Shown: positions 15,747 through 24,193 of the stretch, piece by piece | Layout: every line of letters starts with the position of its first letter | How positions within the stretch are numbered: the first letter of the stretch is position 1 | DNA from: Campylobacterales bacterium | Lineage (GTDB): Bacteria; Campylobacterota; Campylobacteria; Campylobacterales; QNZT01 | Assembly: GCA_027081495.1 (NCBI GenBank) | Contig: JALWKJ010000014.1 | Location: 1-27,829, forward strand | Direction of reading: 5' to 3' | Length of the DNA: 27,829 bases | Program-made: the position numbers and the translations under genes | Notes under the pieces: generated by a model | Told to the model about the DNA's origin: nothing | The model's input: the letters and a program-made list of their open reading frames with translations, nothing else | Database searches by the model: none

Positions 15747-16863
15747 AGTAGTCGTCGCATTAAAAAGCGCAAAAAAGAACGAACAAAAAACTCAAACGAA
15801 AAAAGAGAAAAAAGATATAGGATTTGACGACGAGATACTTCTTAACATATCAAAAACCGCCCGTCAGCTTTCAAATCTACAATCGGATCAAAACCGAAAC
15901 CAAAATGCCGACATCGTAAAAACGATAAAAAACGAAATTAAAGAAGACGAATATAAACTGCTTAAAAACGACATCGCGCTTTTGAGCGACAAAATAAAAC
16001 TGCTTCAAACCATGCTTTGGGATGAGAAAAACAACTCAAGAGGAGTAGAGATACCGCCCGAATTTGCGGAGATTTACGACATAGCGCAAAAAAGCGGCAT
16101 AAACTCCGAACATATAAAAGCCATACTTGAAGAGACTCTAGCGCATATGCCGCTTCATATGAGACAAAACAGCTCTACCATCAAGCGATATTTTCAAGTT
16201 TTGCTTAAAAAACTGATTCCGGTAAGAATCGAAAAAGAGATTCCAAAAAGCGGACAAAAGATCATGATGCTCGTAGGATCTACAGGCGTTGGTAAAACCA
16301 CGACTCTCGCGAAACTCGCCGCTCGATACTCTCTTTTACAATACCGCTATAAAGTCGGCATAATCACTCTCGATACATATAGAATAGGAGCGGTGGAACA
16401 GCTGTTTCAATATGCTCAAATGATGAAACTACCCTTTGAAGATGTTATAGATACCGAAGATTTTAAAAAAGCCCTAGCCAATCTCTCCTACTGCGACCTT
16501 ATTTTAATAGACACGGTCGGCAGTTCTCAACACGATAGAAAAAAGATAGAAAAACTCGCCTCGTTTTTAGAACAAAGCAACCGTCCCATAGATGTCAGTC
16601 TTGTCGTTTCCGCTTCCGCGAAATATAGCGATCTAAAAGATACATATGAAAACTTTTCATATCTGGATATCGATACTTTGATCGTTACGAAATTTGACGA
16701 AACTTCAAATTTCGGAAATATTTTTTCGTTGATATACGAAACTCAAAAACCGCTAAGCTACTTTTCGACCGGTCAAGAAGTTCCGGACGACATAGAGACG
16801 GCAAATAGCGATTTTCTAATAGAGTGCCTTTTTGAAGGTTTCGCTCATAAGGTAGATGCATGA
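15610..16863 (+). CDS. flhF: Flagellar GTPase FlhF
   Basis: A 418-residue SRP-type GTPase that sets the site and number of polar flagella and in Campylobacterota also feeds into sigma-54 control. The start at 15610 gives the conserved MKLYTFTAPTPAQALKKAQ N-terminus, with AGAGGG as ribosome site; an upstream in-frame extension is not needed. The B domain is lysine-rich. The NG domain has P-loop GSTGVGKTTT (residues 223-232), TLDTYRIGAVEQL, LILIDTVGSSQHD and VTKFDE. DTVG replaces the usual DTAG in the G3 region. The gene's start lies inside folK and its last 4 nt overlap flhG. Confidence 0.96.
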   Translation: MKLYTFTAPTPAQALKKAQRACGEEALVVSTKQVRKKTLVQEGLYEVVVALKSAKKNEQKTQTKKEKKDIGFDDEILLNISKTARQLSNLQSDQNRNQNADIVKTIKNEIKEDEYKLLKNDIALLSDKIKLLQTMLWDEKNNSRGVEIPPEFAEIYDIAQKSGINSEHIKAILEETLAHMPLHMRQNSSTIKRYFQVLLKKLIPVRIEKEIPKSGQKIMMLVGSTGVGKTTTLAKLAARYSLLQYRYKVGIITLDTYRIGAVEQLFQYAQMMKLPFEDVIDTEDFKKALANLSYCDLILIDTVGSSQHDRKKIEKLASFLEQSNRPIDVSLVVSASAKYSDLKDTYENFSYLDIDTLIVTKFDETSNFGNIFSLIYETQKPLSYFSTGQEVPDDIETANSDFLIECLFEGFAHKVDA

Positions 16864-17741
16864 CCCGCACACAGGCGTCAAAACTGCACAATATACTAAA
16901 CAAAACAAACAAAGAACGACAAAATCATCCCAATACCAGGATCATCACCGTAACAAGCGGAAAAGGAGGAGTCGGCAAAAGCACATTTACGGCGAATATG
17001 GCGTATCTTCTCTCTCAGATGAACTATAAAGTCGGGGTTTTCGATGCCGATTTGGGACTTGCGAATCTGGATATAATCTTCAATGTAAAAGTGCAAAAAA
17101 ATCTTCTTCATGTTTTAAAATCCGAGTGTTCGCTAAAAGATATCGTCATAAAAATAAACGACAATCTTTTGCTCATTCCCTCCGAAAGCGGCGACGGGAT
17201 TTTTGAGTTCAATACAAAAGAGATAGTCGATCGTTTCGCCAAAGAAGCGGCTTTTTTGGACGAGCTTGATTTTCTTCTAATCGACACGGGCGCGGGCATA
17301 GGAAAAAATGTTCAAATATTTTTACAACAATCCGATGAAATCATAGTTTTGACCGTTCCCGATCCCTCCGCCATAACGGACGCTTACGCCATGATAAAAG
17401 TCACCAACTCGTTTCATCCGGATATCAATATGGCTTTAAATATGACAAGAAACGAAAAAGAGGGAGATCTCATTTTTCAAAAAATACAAAAAGTCGCACA
17501 AAACAACATACCGACTCCGCCGAACCTGCACTATCTGGGATCCGTAAGTCAAGATCCGGTTATAGTAAAAAGCTCAAAATATAGAGTTCTTTTTTGTGAA
17601 GAGTATCCAAACAACCTTTGCACATACGAACTCTCGATCATCGTTTCGAACCTTTTGCAAAAATTGGAACACAAGGTGCTTTTACCTCCTAAAAGAAATA
17701 GTTTCGCACTGTTTATAAGGCGGATTTTAGATCACTTTTAG
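16860..17741 (+). CDS. flhG: MinD-like ATPase FlhG (YlxH)
   Basis: A 293-residue ParA/MinD-family ATPase, partner of FlhF in controlling flagellar number. The deviant Walker A is SGKGGVGKST with Lys40 in the P-loop and the signature lysine just before. FDADLGLANLDIIF is switch I, LLIDTGAGIG is Walker B, and VTVPDPSAITDAYAMIK is typical of the MinD/FlhG group. The N-terminal 25 residues contain QASKLHNIL, close to the DQAxxLR-type motif by which FlhG activates FlhF in other species. The last 30 residues are basic with an amphipathic RRNSFALFIRRIL-like end suited to membrane binding. Start overlaps the flhF stop (ATGA). Confidence 0.95.
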   Translation: MTRTQASKLHNILNKTNKERQNHPNTRIITVTSGKGGVGKSTFTANMAYLLSQMNYKVGVFDADLGLANLDIIFNVKVQKNLLHVLKSECSLKDIVIKINDNLLLIPSESGDGIFEFNTKEIVDRFAKEAAFLDELDFLLIDTGAGIGKNVQIFLQQSDEIIVLTVPDPSAITDAYAMIKVTNSFHPDINMALNMTRNEKEGDLIFQKIQKVAQNNIPTPPNLHYLGSVSQDPVIVKSSKYRVLFCEEYPNNLCTYELSIIVSNLLQKLEHKVLLPPKRNSFALFIRRILDHF

Positions 17742-17750
17742 GAACAAAAT

Positions 17751-17972
17751 ATGCAAATCAACTTCAACCCCGATAACGCTTCATACTTTTTGATACTTCA
17801 AGAGGTATTAAAAGAGTACAACTTAAACGATCTTACGCAAGATGAAATCACCTTTTTACAGCTTCATTTTTTGGAAAAGCTCTCTTTAGATCAAATCAGC
17901 GAGCTAACGGGAAAAGATTTTATATATATAAAAACCATTAAAGAAAAATTTACATTCGAGAGTATGATATAA
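17751..17972 (+). CDS. 73-residue protein with HTH-like segment, unknown
   Basis: A small acidic protein 9 nt downstream of flhG, with AGGAACA before its ATG. Residues about 28-68, LTQDEITFLQLHFLEKLSLD followed by QISELTGKDFIYIKTIKEKF, have the spacing of a sigma-70 region 4 or LuxR-type helix-turn-helix, but the recognition helix is weak. It probably belongs to the flhF-flhG transcript. I cannot name a family. Its final codons overlap the -10 box of the next gene. Confidence 0.7.
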   Translation: MQINFNPDNASYFLILQEVLKEYNLNDLTQDEITFLQLHFLEKLSLDQISELTGKDFIYIKTIKEKFTFESMI

Positions 17973-17973
17973 T
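17965..17973 (+). promoter_or_regulatory. Extended -10 promoter of the CAP-domain gene
   Basis: TGATATAAT is the same perfect extended -10 as at the uptake operon. It overlaps the stop codon of the 73-residue gene. Transcription would start near 17980, about 30 nt before the ATG at 18011, so the CAP gene can be expressed apart from flhF-flhG. Confidence 0.65.
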
Positions 17974-18010
17974 ATCTCCTTTATCCTATTTTAGATAACG
18001 GAGGTCATTT

Positions 18011-18943
18011 ATGAAAACAAGATTTTTCACCCCGCTTTTTGCTATCGGTCTGATTTTTACCTCATGCGACTCGACGGGAAACGACAACGACAAAAATCAA
18101 AGCGAATCTTCTTCCTCGCAAAATATCGATCAAATCTTCAAAGAGAACGATAATAGAAAAATATACGAATGCGACGCGACAAAAAAGAGCGAAGAAAATT
18201 TCGCCGACACCTTCATAACCTATAATAAAAACGATATCAAGTATGCCGACTCGATAAACTACTCCAAACTTAGCGTAAAAAATATCGAAGATATATTCGA
18301 TCATGCGAGATCTCTTGATCCTAGCGTGGACGCCAAGACAAAGATGACTCTTCCGCCTCAAGAGATATGGGATGAGATGGATACGAGTCAAAAAGTACTC
18401 TATCTCGTCAACTCCGAAAGATGCGCTAGAGGTATAAGGATTTTTGAGGGAATCGATACTACGCTTGAAGAAAACGCGGTTAAACCCTATGCGCAATATA
18501 TCGCCTCAAATGTAAACGATTTTGAATCAAATCCGCATGAAGCAAACGGAAAAACGCTTCAACAAAGAGTAGAACAAAACACGAATTTCAAACTAGGCGT
18601 AAACGCGGAGTCGCTTTTTGAAAATATAGCGACCTTCACGGTAGCCTCAAGTATCGGCTATCAAAAAATATACGAAAGTGAAGCAAAAGCCGTTTACGGC
18701 TGGCTCTATCTGGATAAATCCCAAAACTACGGTCATCGAAAATCGCTCCTTGCCACGGGTCTAATCGATAATTGGGGCGAAAATGAAGCCGAAGGTATCA
18801 TAGCGGCGTTTACCTCCAAAAGGAGTTACAAAAAAGGAGATTTATACTACAAAAGCGGTTATATCGTTATGGATGGAGTCGATCCCGCTTCTACATGGAA
18901 TAACGATCTTCAAAATATAAAAAGAGTTCCTCTTTATCGTTAA
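18011..18943 (+). CDS. CAP/SCP-domain lipoprotein
   Basis: A 310-residue exported protein. The signal peptide ends at a lipobox-like FTSC (Cys19), followed by a Ser/Asn/Asp-rich linker. Residues about 127-275 form a CAP domain: VLYLVNSERCARGI, PYAQYIASN, His176 in NPHEANG, FENIA with Glu204, and YGHRKSLL with His242, the His/Glu/His set of the CAP cavity. GGAGG precedes the ATG at 8 nt. Bacterial CAP proteins are poorly understood; a surface or periplasmic role is all that can be inferred. The gene sits inside the flagellar cluster, between flhG and fliA, where most relatives have no such gene. Confidence 0.82.
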   Translation: MKTRFFTPLFAIGLIFTSCDSTGNDNDKNQSESSSSQNIDQIFKENDNRKIYECDATKKSEENFADTFITYNKNDIKYADSINYSKLSVKNIEDIFDHARSLDPSVDAKTKMTLPPQEIWDEMDTSQKVLYLVNSERCARGIRIFEGIDTTLEENAVKPYAQYIASNVNDFESNPHEANGKTLQQRVEQNTNFKLGVNAESLFENIATFTVASSIGYQKIYESEAKAVYGWLYLDKSQNYGHRKSLLATGLIDNWGENEAEGIIAAFTSKRSYKKGDLYYKSGYIVMDGVDPASTWNNDLQNIKRVPLYR

Positions 18944-18947
18944 AAAG

Positions 18948-18963
18948 TGGCACGCAACTTGCT
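18948..18963 (+). promoter_or_regulatory. Full-consensus sigma-54 (RpoN) promoter upstream of the fliA operon
   Basis: TGGCACGCAACTTGCT matches TGGCACG-N4-TTGCW at every defined position, with GG at 18949-18950 and GC at 18961-18962 ten bases apart. Transcription would start near 18974, about 100 nt before the small membrane-protein gene, and would cover fliA, fliM and fliY. It lies 5 nt after the CAP gene. A short hairpin (GTTTT/AAAAC, 18968-18982) lies at the expected start. Confidence 0.85.
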
Positions 18964-19003
18964 TTTAGTTTTGTGATAAAACAGAAGATTTTCGTATAAG
19001 GGA

Positions 19004-19009
19004 TATAAT
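19004..19009 (+). promoter_or_regulatory. Possible second (sigma-70) -10 box before fliA operon
   Basis: TATAAT in GGGATATAATAGAG is a consensus -10 hexamer about 40 bp downstream of the sigma-54 site, with no TG extension. If used, it gives basal expression of the fliA operon in addition to RpoN control. Confidence 0.4.
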
Positions 19010-19070
19010 AGAGTATTTTTAGTAATATTTATCAATACGGTGATTAATATATTGAATTTAAAGGGATAGT

Positions 19071-19388
19071 TTGAGAAGTGAAAACTATGTGGCGTTTTTT
19101 ACCGTCAGCGGATTTTTCATAGGACTCGTCTTTTCTATTCTTAAATTTGATGAACTTTACTATATCCTTCTTTATACCGTAGTAATCACTCTGTTTTTCT
19201 ATCTGTTTATCCATGTGGTTTTGATATTTTATCTTGGCGTCATAGACAACAAGATTTCGTTTTTTGACAAAGAGGAGTTTGAACTTGACTGTAATGCCCA
19301 AATCAAACAGATCAAAGAGCGAGAAAATCAAATCAACGCAATGCTTAAAACCATTCATGGAAACGATCAACAAAAAGAAGGAGTTTAA
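19071..19388 (+). CDS. Small two-helix membrane protein preceding fliA
   Basis: A 105-residue protein in the position of the short membrane protein found between flhG and fliA in Campylobacter. Start is TTG at 19071 with AAAGGG 4-5 nt upstream. Two transmembrane helices span about residues 6-25 and 30-57 (ILLYTVVITLFFYLF, then VVLIFYLGVI). Residues 60-105 form a charged, probably coiled-coil cytoplasmic tail containing QIKQIKERENQINAM. The stop overlaps the fliA start (TAATG). Function unknown; position suggests flagellar assembly or regulation. Confidence 0.85.
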   Translation: MRSENYVAFFTVSGFFIGLVFSILKFDELYYILLYTVVITLFFYLFIHVVLIFYLGVIDNKISFFDKEEFELDCNAQIKQIKERENQINAMLKTIHGNDQQKEGV

Positions 19389-20089
19389 TGTCTATGAGTT
19401 GTAAAAACCCCGCTACCAAAAAAAAATGTTATAAAGAGAGCAATGAAATAGTTATACAATATTTACCGGCCGTAAGAGCTATGTCGTTTAGATTAAAAGA
19501 GAGGCTTCCGGCGTCCGTGGATGTAAACGACCTCATATCGATCGGTATCGAAGAGATGGTAAAACTCTCAAGGAGATACGACACGACCCAAAACGACTCT
19601 TTTTGGGGATACGCGAAAAAGAGAGTTTACGGATCGATGCTCGATTATCTAAGGAGTCTCGATGTCATCAGCCGAAACAACAGACGACTCGTAAAAGCCA
19701 TAGATGTCGAGATAGGGAAACATCTCAGCGAAAATGCGAGCGAACCGGACGATCATACGCTGGCAAAAAGATTGGGCGAGAGCGTTGCGAAAATCAGAGA
19801 AGCAAAAGCCGCTTCGCAAATAGCGACGAATGTTCCTTTAAACGAACAGATCGTTTCAGGACATGTGGAAAACCATGTAGAAAAAAAGATAGAACAAGAT
19901 CAACTCATAGAAGCCATAAAATCCATACTCACGACTCTCTCCACCAGAGAGCAGACTATAATCGAACTATACTATTTTGAAGAGCTTAATCTCAAAGAGA
20001 TAAGTATGATTTTGGAAATCAGCGAATCGAGAATTTCGCAGCTTCATAAAAAACTGATGAAACAGTTAAGAGAGAGATTGACCAGTTAA
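19388..20089 (+). CDS. fliA: Flagellar sigma factor 28
   Basis: This 233-residue alternative sigma factor directs late flagellar and chemotaxis genes. Region 2 is seen in YLPAVRAMSFRLKERLP, VDVNDLISIGIEEMVKLSRRYD and FWGYAKKRVYGSMLDYLRSLD. Region 4 at the end has LSTREQTIIELYYFEELNLK and EISMILEISESRISQLHKK, an HTH that reads the -35. Length is normal. AGAAGGAG precedes the ATG, which overlaps the stop of the small membrane-protein gene. Transcription probably comes from the sigma-54 site at 18948, with fliM immediately downstream. A sigma-28-like promoter lies before the chemoreceptor gene at 24156. Confidence 0.96.
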   Translation: MSMSCKNPATKKKCYKESNEIVIQYLPAVRAMSFRLKERLPASVDVNDLISIGIEEMVKLSRRYDTTQNDSFWGYAKKRVYGSMLDYLRSLDVISRNNRRLVKAIDVEIGKHLSENASEPDDHTLAKRLGESVAKIREAKAASQIATNVPLNEQIVSGHVENHVEKKIEQDQLIEAIKSILTTLSTREQTIIELYYFEELNLKEISMILEISESRISQLHKKLMKQLRERLTS

Positions 20090-21166
20090 ATGGCGGATAT
20101 ACTAAGTCAGGATGAAATCGACGCCCTTTTGGAAGTTGTCGATAGCGACGAAGAGAGTATCGAATCACCCGATGCTTTGGGTGAAACTCAAAGCGAATCG
20201 AAGCAGGTTATGCTTTATGACTTCAAGCGTCCAAACCGCGTATCCAAGGAGCAGCTGCGCGCCATAAAAGGCATTCATGACAAAATGTCGAGAAATCTAT
20301 CCTCTCAGATATCGACCGTCATGAGATCTATCATAGAGATTCAGCTTCAATCTGTCGATCAGATGACTTACGGAGAGTTTTTGATGTCTCTTCCAAGCCC
20401 GACGAGTTTTAATATCTTCTCCTTAAAACCGCTTGAAGGCAGCGGAGTTTTGGAGATGAACCCCTCGATCGCCTTTCCGATGATAGACAGAATCCTAGGA
20501 GGCAGAGGCGACTCGTACGATGTAGAGAGAGAGTTAACGGATATAGAATCGAATATTCTCGATACCGTGCTTAGAATAGTAATGCAAAAGCTAAAAGACG
20601 CCTGGGGTTCGGTAATAGAGCTTTATCCAACCGTAACATCCAAAGAATCAAGCCCAAATGTAGTCCAAATCGTCGCCCAAAACGAAATAGTAATCATGGT
20701 GGTTCTTGAACTTACCATCGGAGAAACGAGCGGAATGATAAATATCGCTTATCCGGTTATTTTTCTTGAATCGATATTATCTAAATTGGCGAACAAAGAT
20801 ATCATGATAGGAGAAGCCAGCAGTAAAAAAAGCAGAAATGCGGAACTCAAAGAGTTGGTAAAAAGAGCCGATATAACGCTCGATTCTATTTTGGGAACGG
20901 CTCATATATCTATAAAACAACTTCTAGAACTAGATATCGGCGATGTCATAAAACTAGATATGCCCGCAAGCGATAAAGCGACGATTACTATAGATAAAAA
21001 AGAGGTTTTCGAAGCCAAAATCGGAGTCCACAGACATCATAAAAGCATGAAAATCACCTCCTTGATTAAAAACGATAAAGATGAAATTAAGGAAATTCTG
21101 CAAAAATATGAGCAAGCAAAAAAAGAACGCCTGCAAAAACTAAAAGGTGACGCGATAAATGAATGA
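20090..21166 (+). CDS. fliM: Flagellar motor switch protein FliM
   Basis: A 358-residue C-ring component. The N-terminal LSQDEIDALLE is the CheY-P binding peptide. YDFKRPNRVSKEQLRAIKGIHD opens the CheC-like middle domain, where GGRGDS and LTDIE match the family. The C-terminal SpoA domain includes LLELDIGDVIKLDMPA. The ATG directly follows the fliA stop, with no intervening base, and the 3' end overlaps fliY by 8 nt. It forms the rotor switch with FliG and FliY/FliN. Confidence 0.97.
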   Translation: MADILSQDEIDALLEVVDSDEESIESPDALGETQSESKQVMLYDFKRPNRVSKEQLRAIKGIHDKMSRNLSSQISTVMRSIIEIQLQSVDQMTYGEFLMSLPSPTSFNIFSLKPLEGSGVLEMNPSIAFPMIDRILGGRGDSYDVERELTDIESNILDTVLRIVMQKLKDAWGSVIELYPTVTSKESSPNVVQIVAQNEIVIMVVLELTIGETSGMINIAYPVIFLESILSKLANKDIMIGEASSKKSRNAELKELVKRADITLDSILGTAHISIKQLLELDIGDVIKLDMPASDKATITIDKKEVFEAKIGVHRHHKSMKITSLIKNDKDEIKEILQKYEQAKKERLQKLKGDAINE

Positions 21167-21992
21167 TTTTATAAAACTTTTACAAAGCGAGAGTATATCC
21201 GTTATCGAGGGACTGACGGGTCAAAACGCGAAACTCTCTTTAAAAAAGCAAAGCGATACAGACGATCAAAGCGCTTTGACAATTCCCTGCGTGGCATCAT
21301 CGGTAACTTGCGAAAAAGGCGGGCTTCTTGTAAGTTTCGAGGTCTCTTTGGCAACGGCTCTAGGCGACTTGATGCTTGGAGGAGAAGGAGAAGCCAAAGA
21401 GAGCATGAGCGATGACGATCTTGACGCCGCAAAAGAGATCGTCTCAAATATCTTCGGATCTCTTTCGACGACTCTTACGGCTCAACCCGATCTTCCCGAT
21501 CTCAGTTTCACCGTAAACGATATAAATCTTTTTGAAAACGAGTCTCCCTCTCTTTCATCTTTTTTTAAAATATTCGACATCGAGTTTAGCATCGCTTCAC
21601 ACACGGCTTTGATGCAAGTTGTCGTAAATAAAGAGTTTATATCGAACTTCGAAAGCGTTGCGGAAAATGAAGAAAAAGAGAATACGACTCAAAGTCAAAA
21701 CGACATATCAAGCAATCTTAGCGAGGAAGAGTTAAAAAACATTTCGCTGATTATGGATGTGCAACTTCCGGTACGCGTGCGAATAGGAACTAAAACCGTT
21801 TTATTAAAAGATGTGCTGAACATGGACATCGGCTCGGTTGTCGAACTTGACCAACTCGCAAACGAACCTCTTGATGTGCTTATAGGCGAAAAGATCATAG
21901 CAAAAGGAGAAGTCGTCATAGTTGACGGGAATTTCGGCATACAGATTACGGAGATCGGCACACCTAAAGAGAGATTATCCCAAATTAAATAG
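21159..21992 (+). CDS. fliY: Flagellar motor switch protein FliY
   Basis: A 277-residue protein with a CheC-like N-terminal domain, DLDAAKEIVSNIFGSLSTTL near residue 87, and a C-terminal FliN/SpoA domain from about residue 200: VQLPVRVRIGTKTVLLKDV, NMDIGSVVELDQLANEPLDV and GNFGIQITEI. An acidic linker of about 30 residues separates the two. It is longer than FliN and typical of Campylobacterota FliY; the CheX/CheC phosphatase motif is not clearly conserved. Last gene of the fliA operon; 44 nt separate it from mnmA. Confidence 0.93.
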   Translation: MNDFIKLLQSESISVIEGLTGQNAKLSLKKQSDTDDQSALTIPCVASSVTCEKGGLLVSFEVSLATALGDLMLGGEGEAKESMSDDDLDAAKEIVSNIFGSLSTTLTAQPDLPDLSFTVNDINLFENESPSLSSFFKIFDIEFSIASHTALMQVVVNKEFISNFESVAENEEKENTTQSQNDISSNLSEEELKNISLIMDVQLPVRVRIGTKTVLLKDVLNMDIGSVVELDQLANEPLDVLIGEKIIAKGEVVIVDGNFGIQITEIGTPKERLSQIK

Positions 21993-22036
21993 ATACATAA
22001 AGTCAACTATAAACTATTTTTAGATATCTTTCGTTT

Positions 22037-23053
22037 ATGAAAAAAATATTAGTAGCCTTAAGCGGCGGTGTAGATTCGACTGTAAGCGCCTATCTTTTGC
22101 AAAAAGAGGGGTTTTATGTAGAGGGCGTTTATATGAAACTTCATGACAATCCCCCCTACCATGAGAAAAATATTGAAAATGTAAAAAAAGTATCTTCTTA
22201 TCTTGGAATAAAATATCATATATTGGATCTCAAAGATAGATTTGACGAAGCCGTGTTTATGCCGTTTGTCGAAACTTACAAAGAGGGATTTACTCCAAAT
22301 CCCTGCGTACTTTGCAACAGAAGCATCAAGCTTGGAGCTCTTTTGGAGTTTGCCAAAGAGATGGGATTTGACTATCTTGCGACGGGACACTATGCGATCA
22401 ACCAAAACGGCTTTATATACGAAGCCGTCGATAAAAGCAAAGATCAAAGCTACTTTCTCTCAAACATCAAAAAAGAGGCTCTTGAGTTCGTTATTTTTCC
22501 GCATGGAAGAAGATATAAAAGCGAAGTAAAAGCCATAGCCGAAAACATCCCTCCTCTTCGCGATATAGCAAGGCAAAAAGAGAGCTCGGAAATCTGTTTT
22601 GTGGAAGATAGTTATCTTGATATATTAAAAGATCATATCGATACACAAATGCCCGGAATTATCGTTGACAAAAATGGAAATATAATAGGAAAACATAAAG
22701 GCTATATGCACTATACGATAGGACAAAGAAGAGGACTTAGCGTAAACGGAGCGCATGAGCCTCATTATGTGCTAAGTATCGACGCCAAAAACAACCGTAT
22801 AGTAGCGGGACTCAAAGACGAACTCGATACGAAAGAGTTCGAAGCAAAAGATTTAAATATGTTCATAGACGATAAAAAATTTGAAGCGTATGTGAAAATC
22901 AGATACAAAAGCTTAAAAACTCCTTGTATCGTAAGTATAGAAGGCAAGAGAGCGAAGATTGAGCTACTCTCAAGCGTACAGGGGCTCGCTCCCGGACAAG
23001 TAGCCGTCTTTTACGACGACCAAAAGGTTCTCGGGTGCGGATGGATCGTATAA
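22037..23053 (+). CDS. mnmA: tRNA-specific 2-thiouridylase
   Basis: This 338-residue enzyme thiolates U34 in tRNAs for Lys, Glu and Gln. The PP-loop SGGVDST is at residues 9-15. The nucleophilic cysteine lies in NPCVLCNRS (Cys93), and the second catalytic cysteine in SSEICFVE (Cys187). TGHYA, KDQSYFL, GYMHYTIGQRRGL and GLAPGQVAVFY are family signatures. No strong ribosome site is visible upstream of the ATG, nor a clear promoter; read-through from fliY is possible. It ends 2 nt from the convergent chemoreceptor gene. Confidence 0.96.
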   Translation: MKKILVALSGGVDSTVSAYLLQKEGFYVEGVYMKLHDNPPYHEKNIENVKKVSSYLGIKYHILDLKDRFDEAVFMPFVETYKEGFTPNPCVLCNRSIKLGALLEFAKEMGFDYLATGHYAINQNGFIYEAVDKSKDQSYFLSNIKKEALEFVIFPHGRRYKSEVKAIAENIPPLRDIARQKESSEICFVEDSYLDILKDHIDTQMPGIIVDKNGNIIGKHKGYMHYTIGQRRGLSVNGAHEPHYVLSIDAKNNRIVAGLKDELDTKEFEAKDLNMFIDDKKFEAYVKIRYKSLKTPCIVSIEGKRAKIELLSSVQGLAPGQVAVFYDDQKVLGCGWIV

Positions 23054-23055
23054 GA

Positions 23056-24156
23056 TTATGATCTTTCCGCCGTAATGGCTTCAAATAATTTTTCAAATCC
23101 TACTTTACTCGATTTTTCGACGCTTCTAAAAAGATCCAGCCCGGTTTTTTGATCCGATACCAAACCTTTTGAAAAAAACTCAGTCGCCCTTGATAGACTC
23201 TGGTGGACATTTATATGCTCTTTTGATATCTCGTTTACTACCGAATGTTTGTTTTTTAATTTCGTTTTTTCAATCTCTTTGAACCATCTGCCGAATCTAC
23301 AACTGTTTTCATCCGGTATTTGGACTTTTTCGCCTTTGAGAGCGGCTTTATATCCCGTTAGTTTTAAATTTATATGATCGATTTTGCCGTTGCTTACATG
23401 AATCTCGTCGGTTACATTCGCGGTTTCAGATGTAATTTGCGCCGTATTTTGTAAAAGATAACTTACATTTTCTCTAAATGCCGAAAGAATTTCTATGATT
23501 TTAACGGATTCCTCGCTGAATGTTTCGCTTATCGTGATTATGGTATTTGAATTTTGTTTGAGTCCGCTTATGTTGATCTCTACTTCCTGCGTCGCTTTTT
23601 GGGTTCTCTCGGCTAATTTTCTAACCTCGTCCGCAACTACGGCAAACCCTCTTCCATGCTCGCCTGCGCGAGCCGCCTCTATAGCGGCGTTTAGCGCCAA
23701 AAGATTTGTTTGATCCGAAATATCTTTGATCAGATTTATAATCTCCGCGATAGATTGTACCGAATCGTTCAAAGTCGTAGAATCGTCTCTTAATTGTTCC
23801 GTATATTGTTGAATATTTTCAACCGAACCGCCGATCGTCTCGGTCTGATTTTCGACTTCGTTTACTCTAGTAAGCGTTTTGTCGTTCAACTCGTTTATCT
23901 CGCTCAATAAGATTAGATTTTGCTCTATCGAATGCTGCAAAAACCCCACACCGTCTTCGTAACTCTCTATAAGAGTTTGAAGCAACTCTTCTCTGATTTG
24001 AAGTTTTTGCTTTTCATCGCCGTTGTTATTGTAAGAAAGCGCACTTTTAAGCTGAGCCACTTCGTCTTTTAACTGTCGGTTTTCTCTTTGCAAAGCCTCT
24101 ATTTTATCCAAATCCGCATCTATAACCGCACTATTTGATCTTTTTTTACCGAACAT
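23056..24156 (-). CDS. Cytoplasmic methyl-accepting chemotaxis protein with CZB domain (TlpD-like)
   Basis: A 366-residue soluble chemoreceptor without transmembrane helices. Residues 15-60 form a coiled coil, and about 60-250 the signalling domain, whose hairpin tip is DQTNLLALNAAIEAARAGEH at 149-168. The C-terminal CZB zinc domain has His261 (KIDHINLK), Cys286 (CRFGRW), His314 and His318 (EHINVH), the expected four zinc ligands. In Helicobacter pylori TlpD this arrangement senses oxidants or energy state; a similar role here is inference. AAAAGGAG precedes the ATG, and a sigma-28-like promoter sits about 40 bp upstream, fitting control by FliA. Confidence 0.94.
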   Translation of the reverse strand: MFGKKRSNSAVIDADLDKIEALQRENRQLKDEVAQLKSALSYNNNGDEKQKLQIREELLQTLIESYEDGVGFLQHSIEQNLILLSEINELNDKTLTRVNEVENQTETIGGSVENIQQYTEQLRDDSTTLNDSVQSIAEIINLIKDISDQTNLLALNAAIEAARAGEHGRGFAVVADEVRKLAERTQKATQEVEINISGLKQNSNTIITISETFSEESVKIIEILSAFRENVSYLLQNTAQITSETANVTDEIHVSNGKIDHINLKLTGYKAALKGEKVQIPDENSCRFGRWFKEIEKTKLKNKHSVVNEISKEHINVHQSLSRATEFFSKGLVSDQKTGLDLFRSVEKSSKVGFEKLFEAITAERS

Positions 24157-24193
24157 TTATACTACTCCTTTTTTATCATTTCTTACTAACCAT

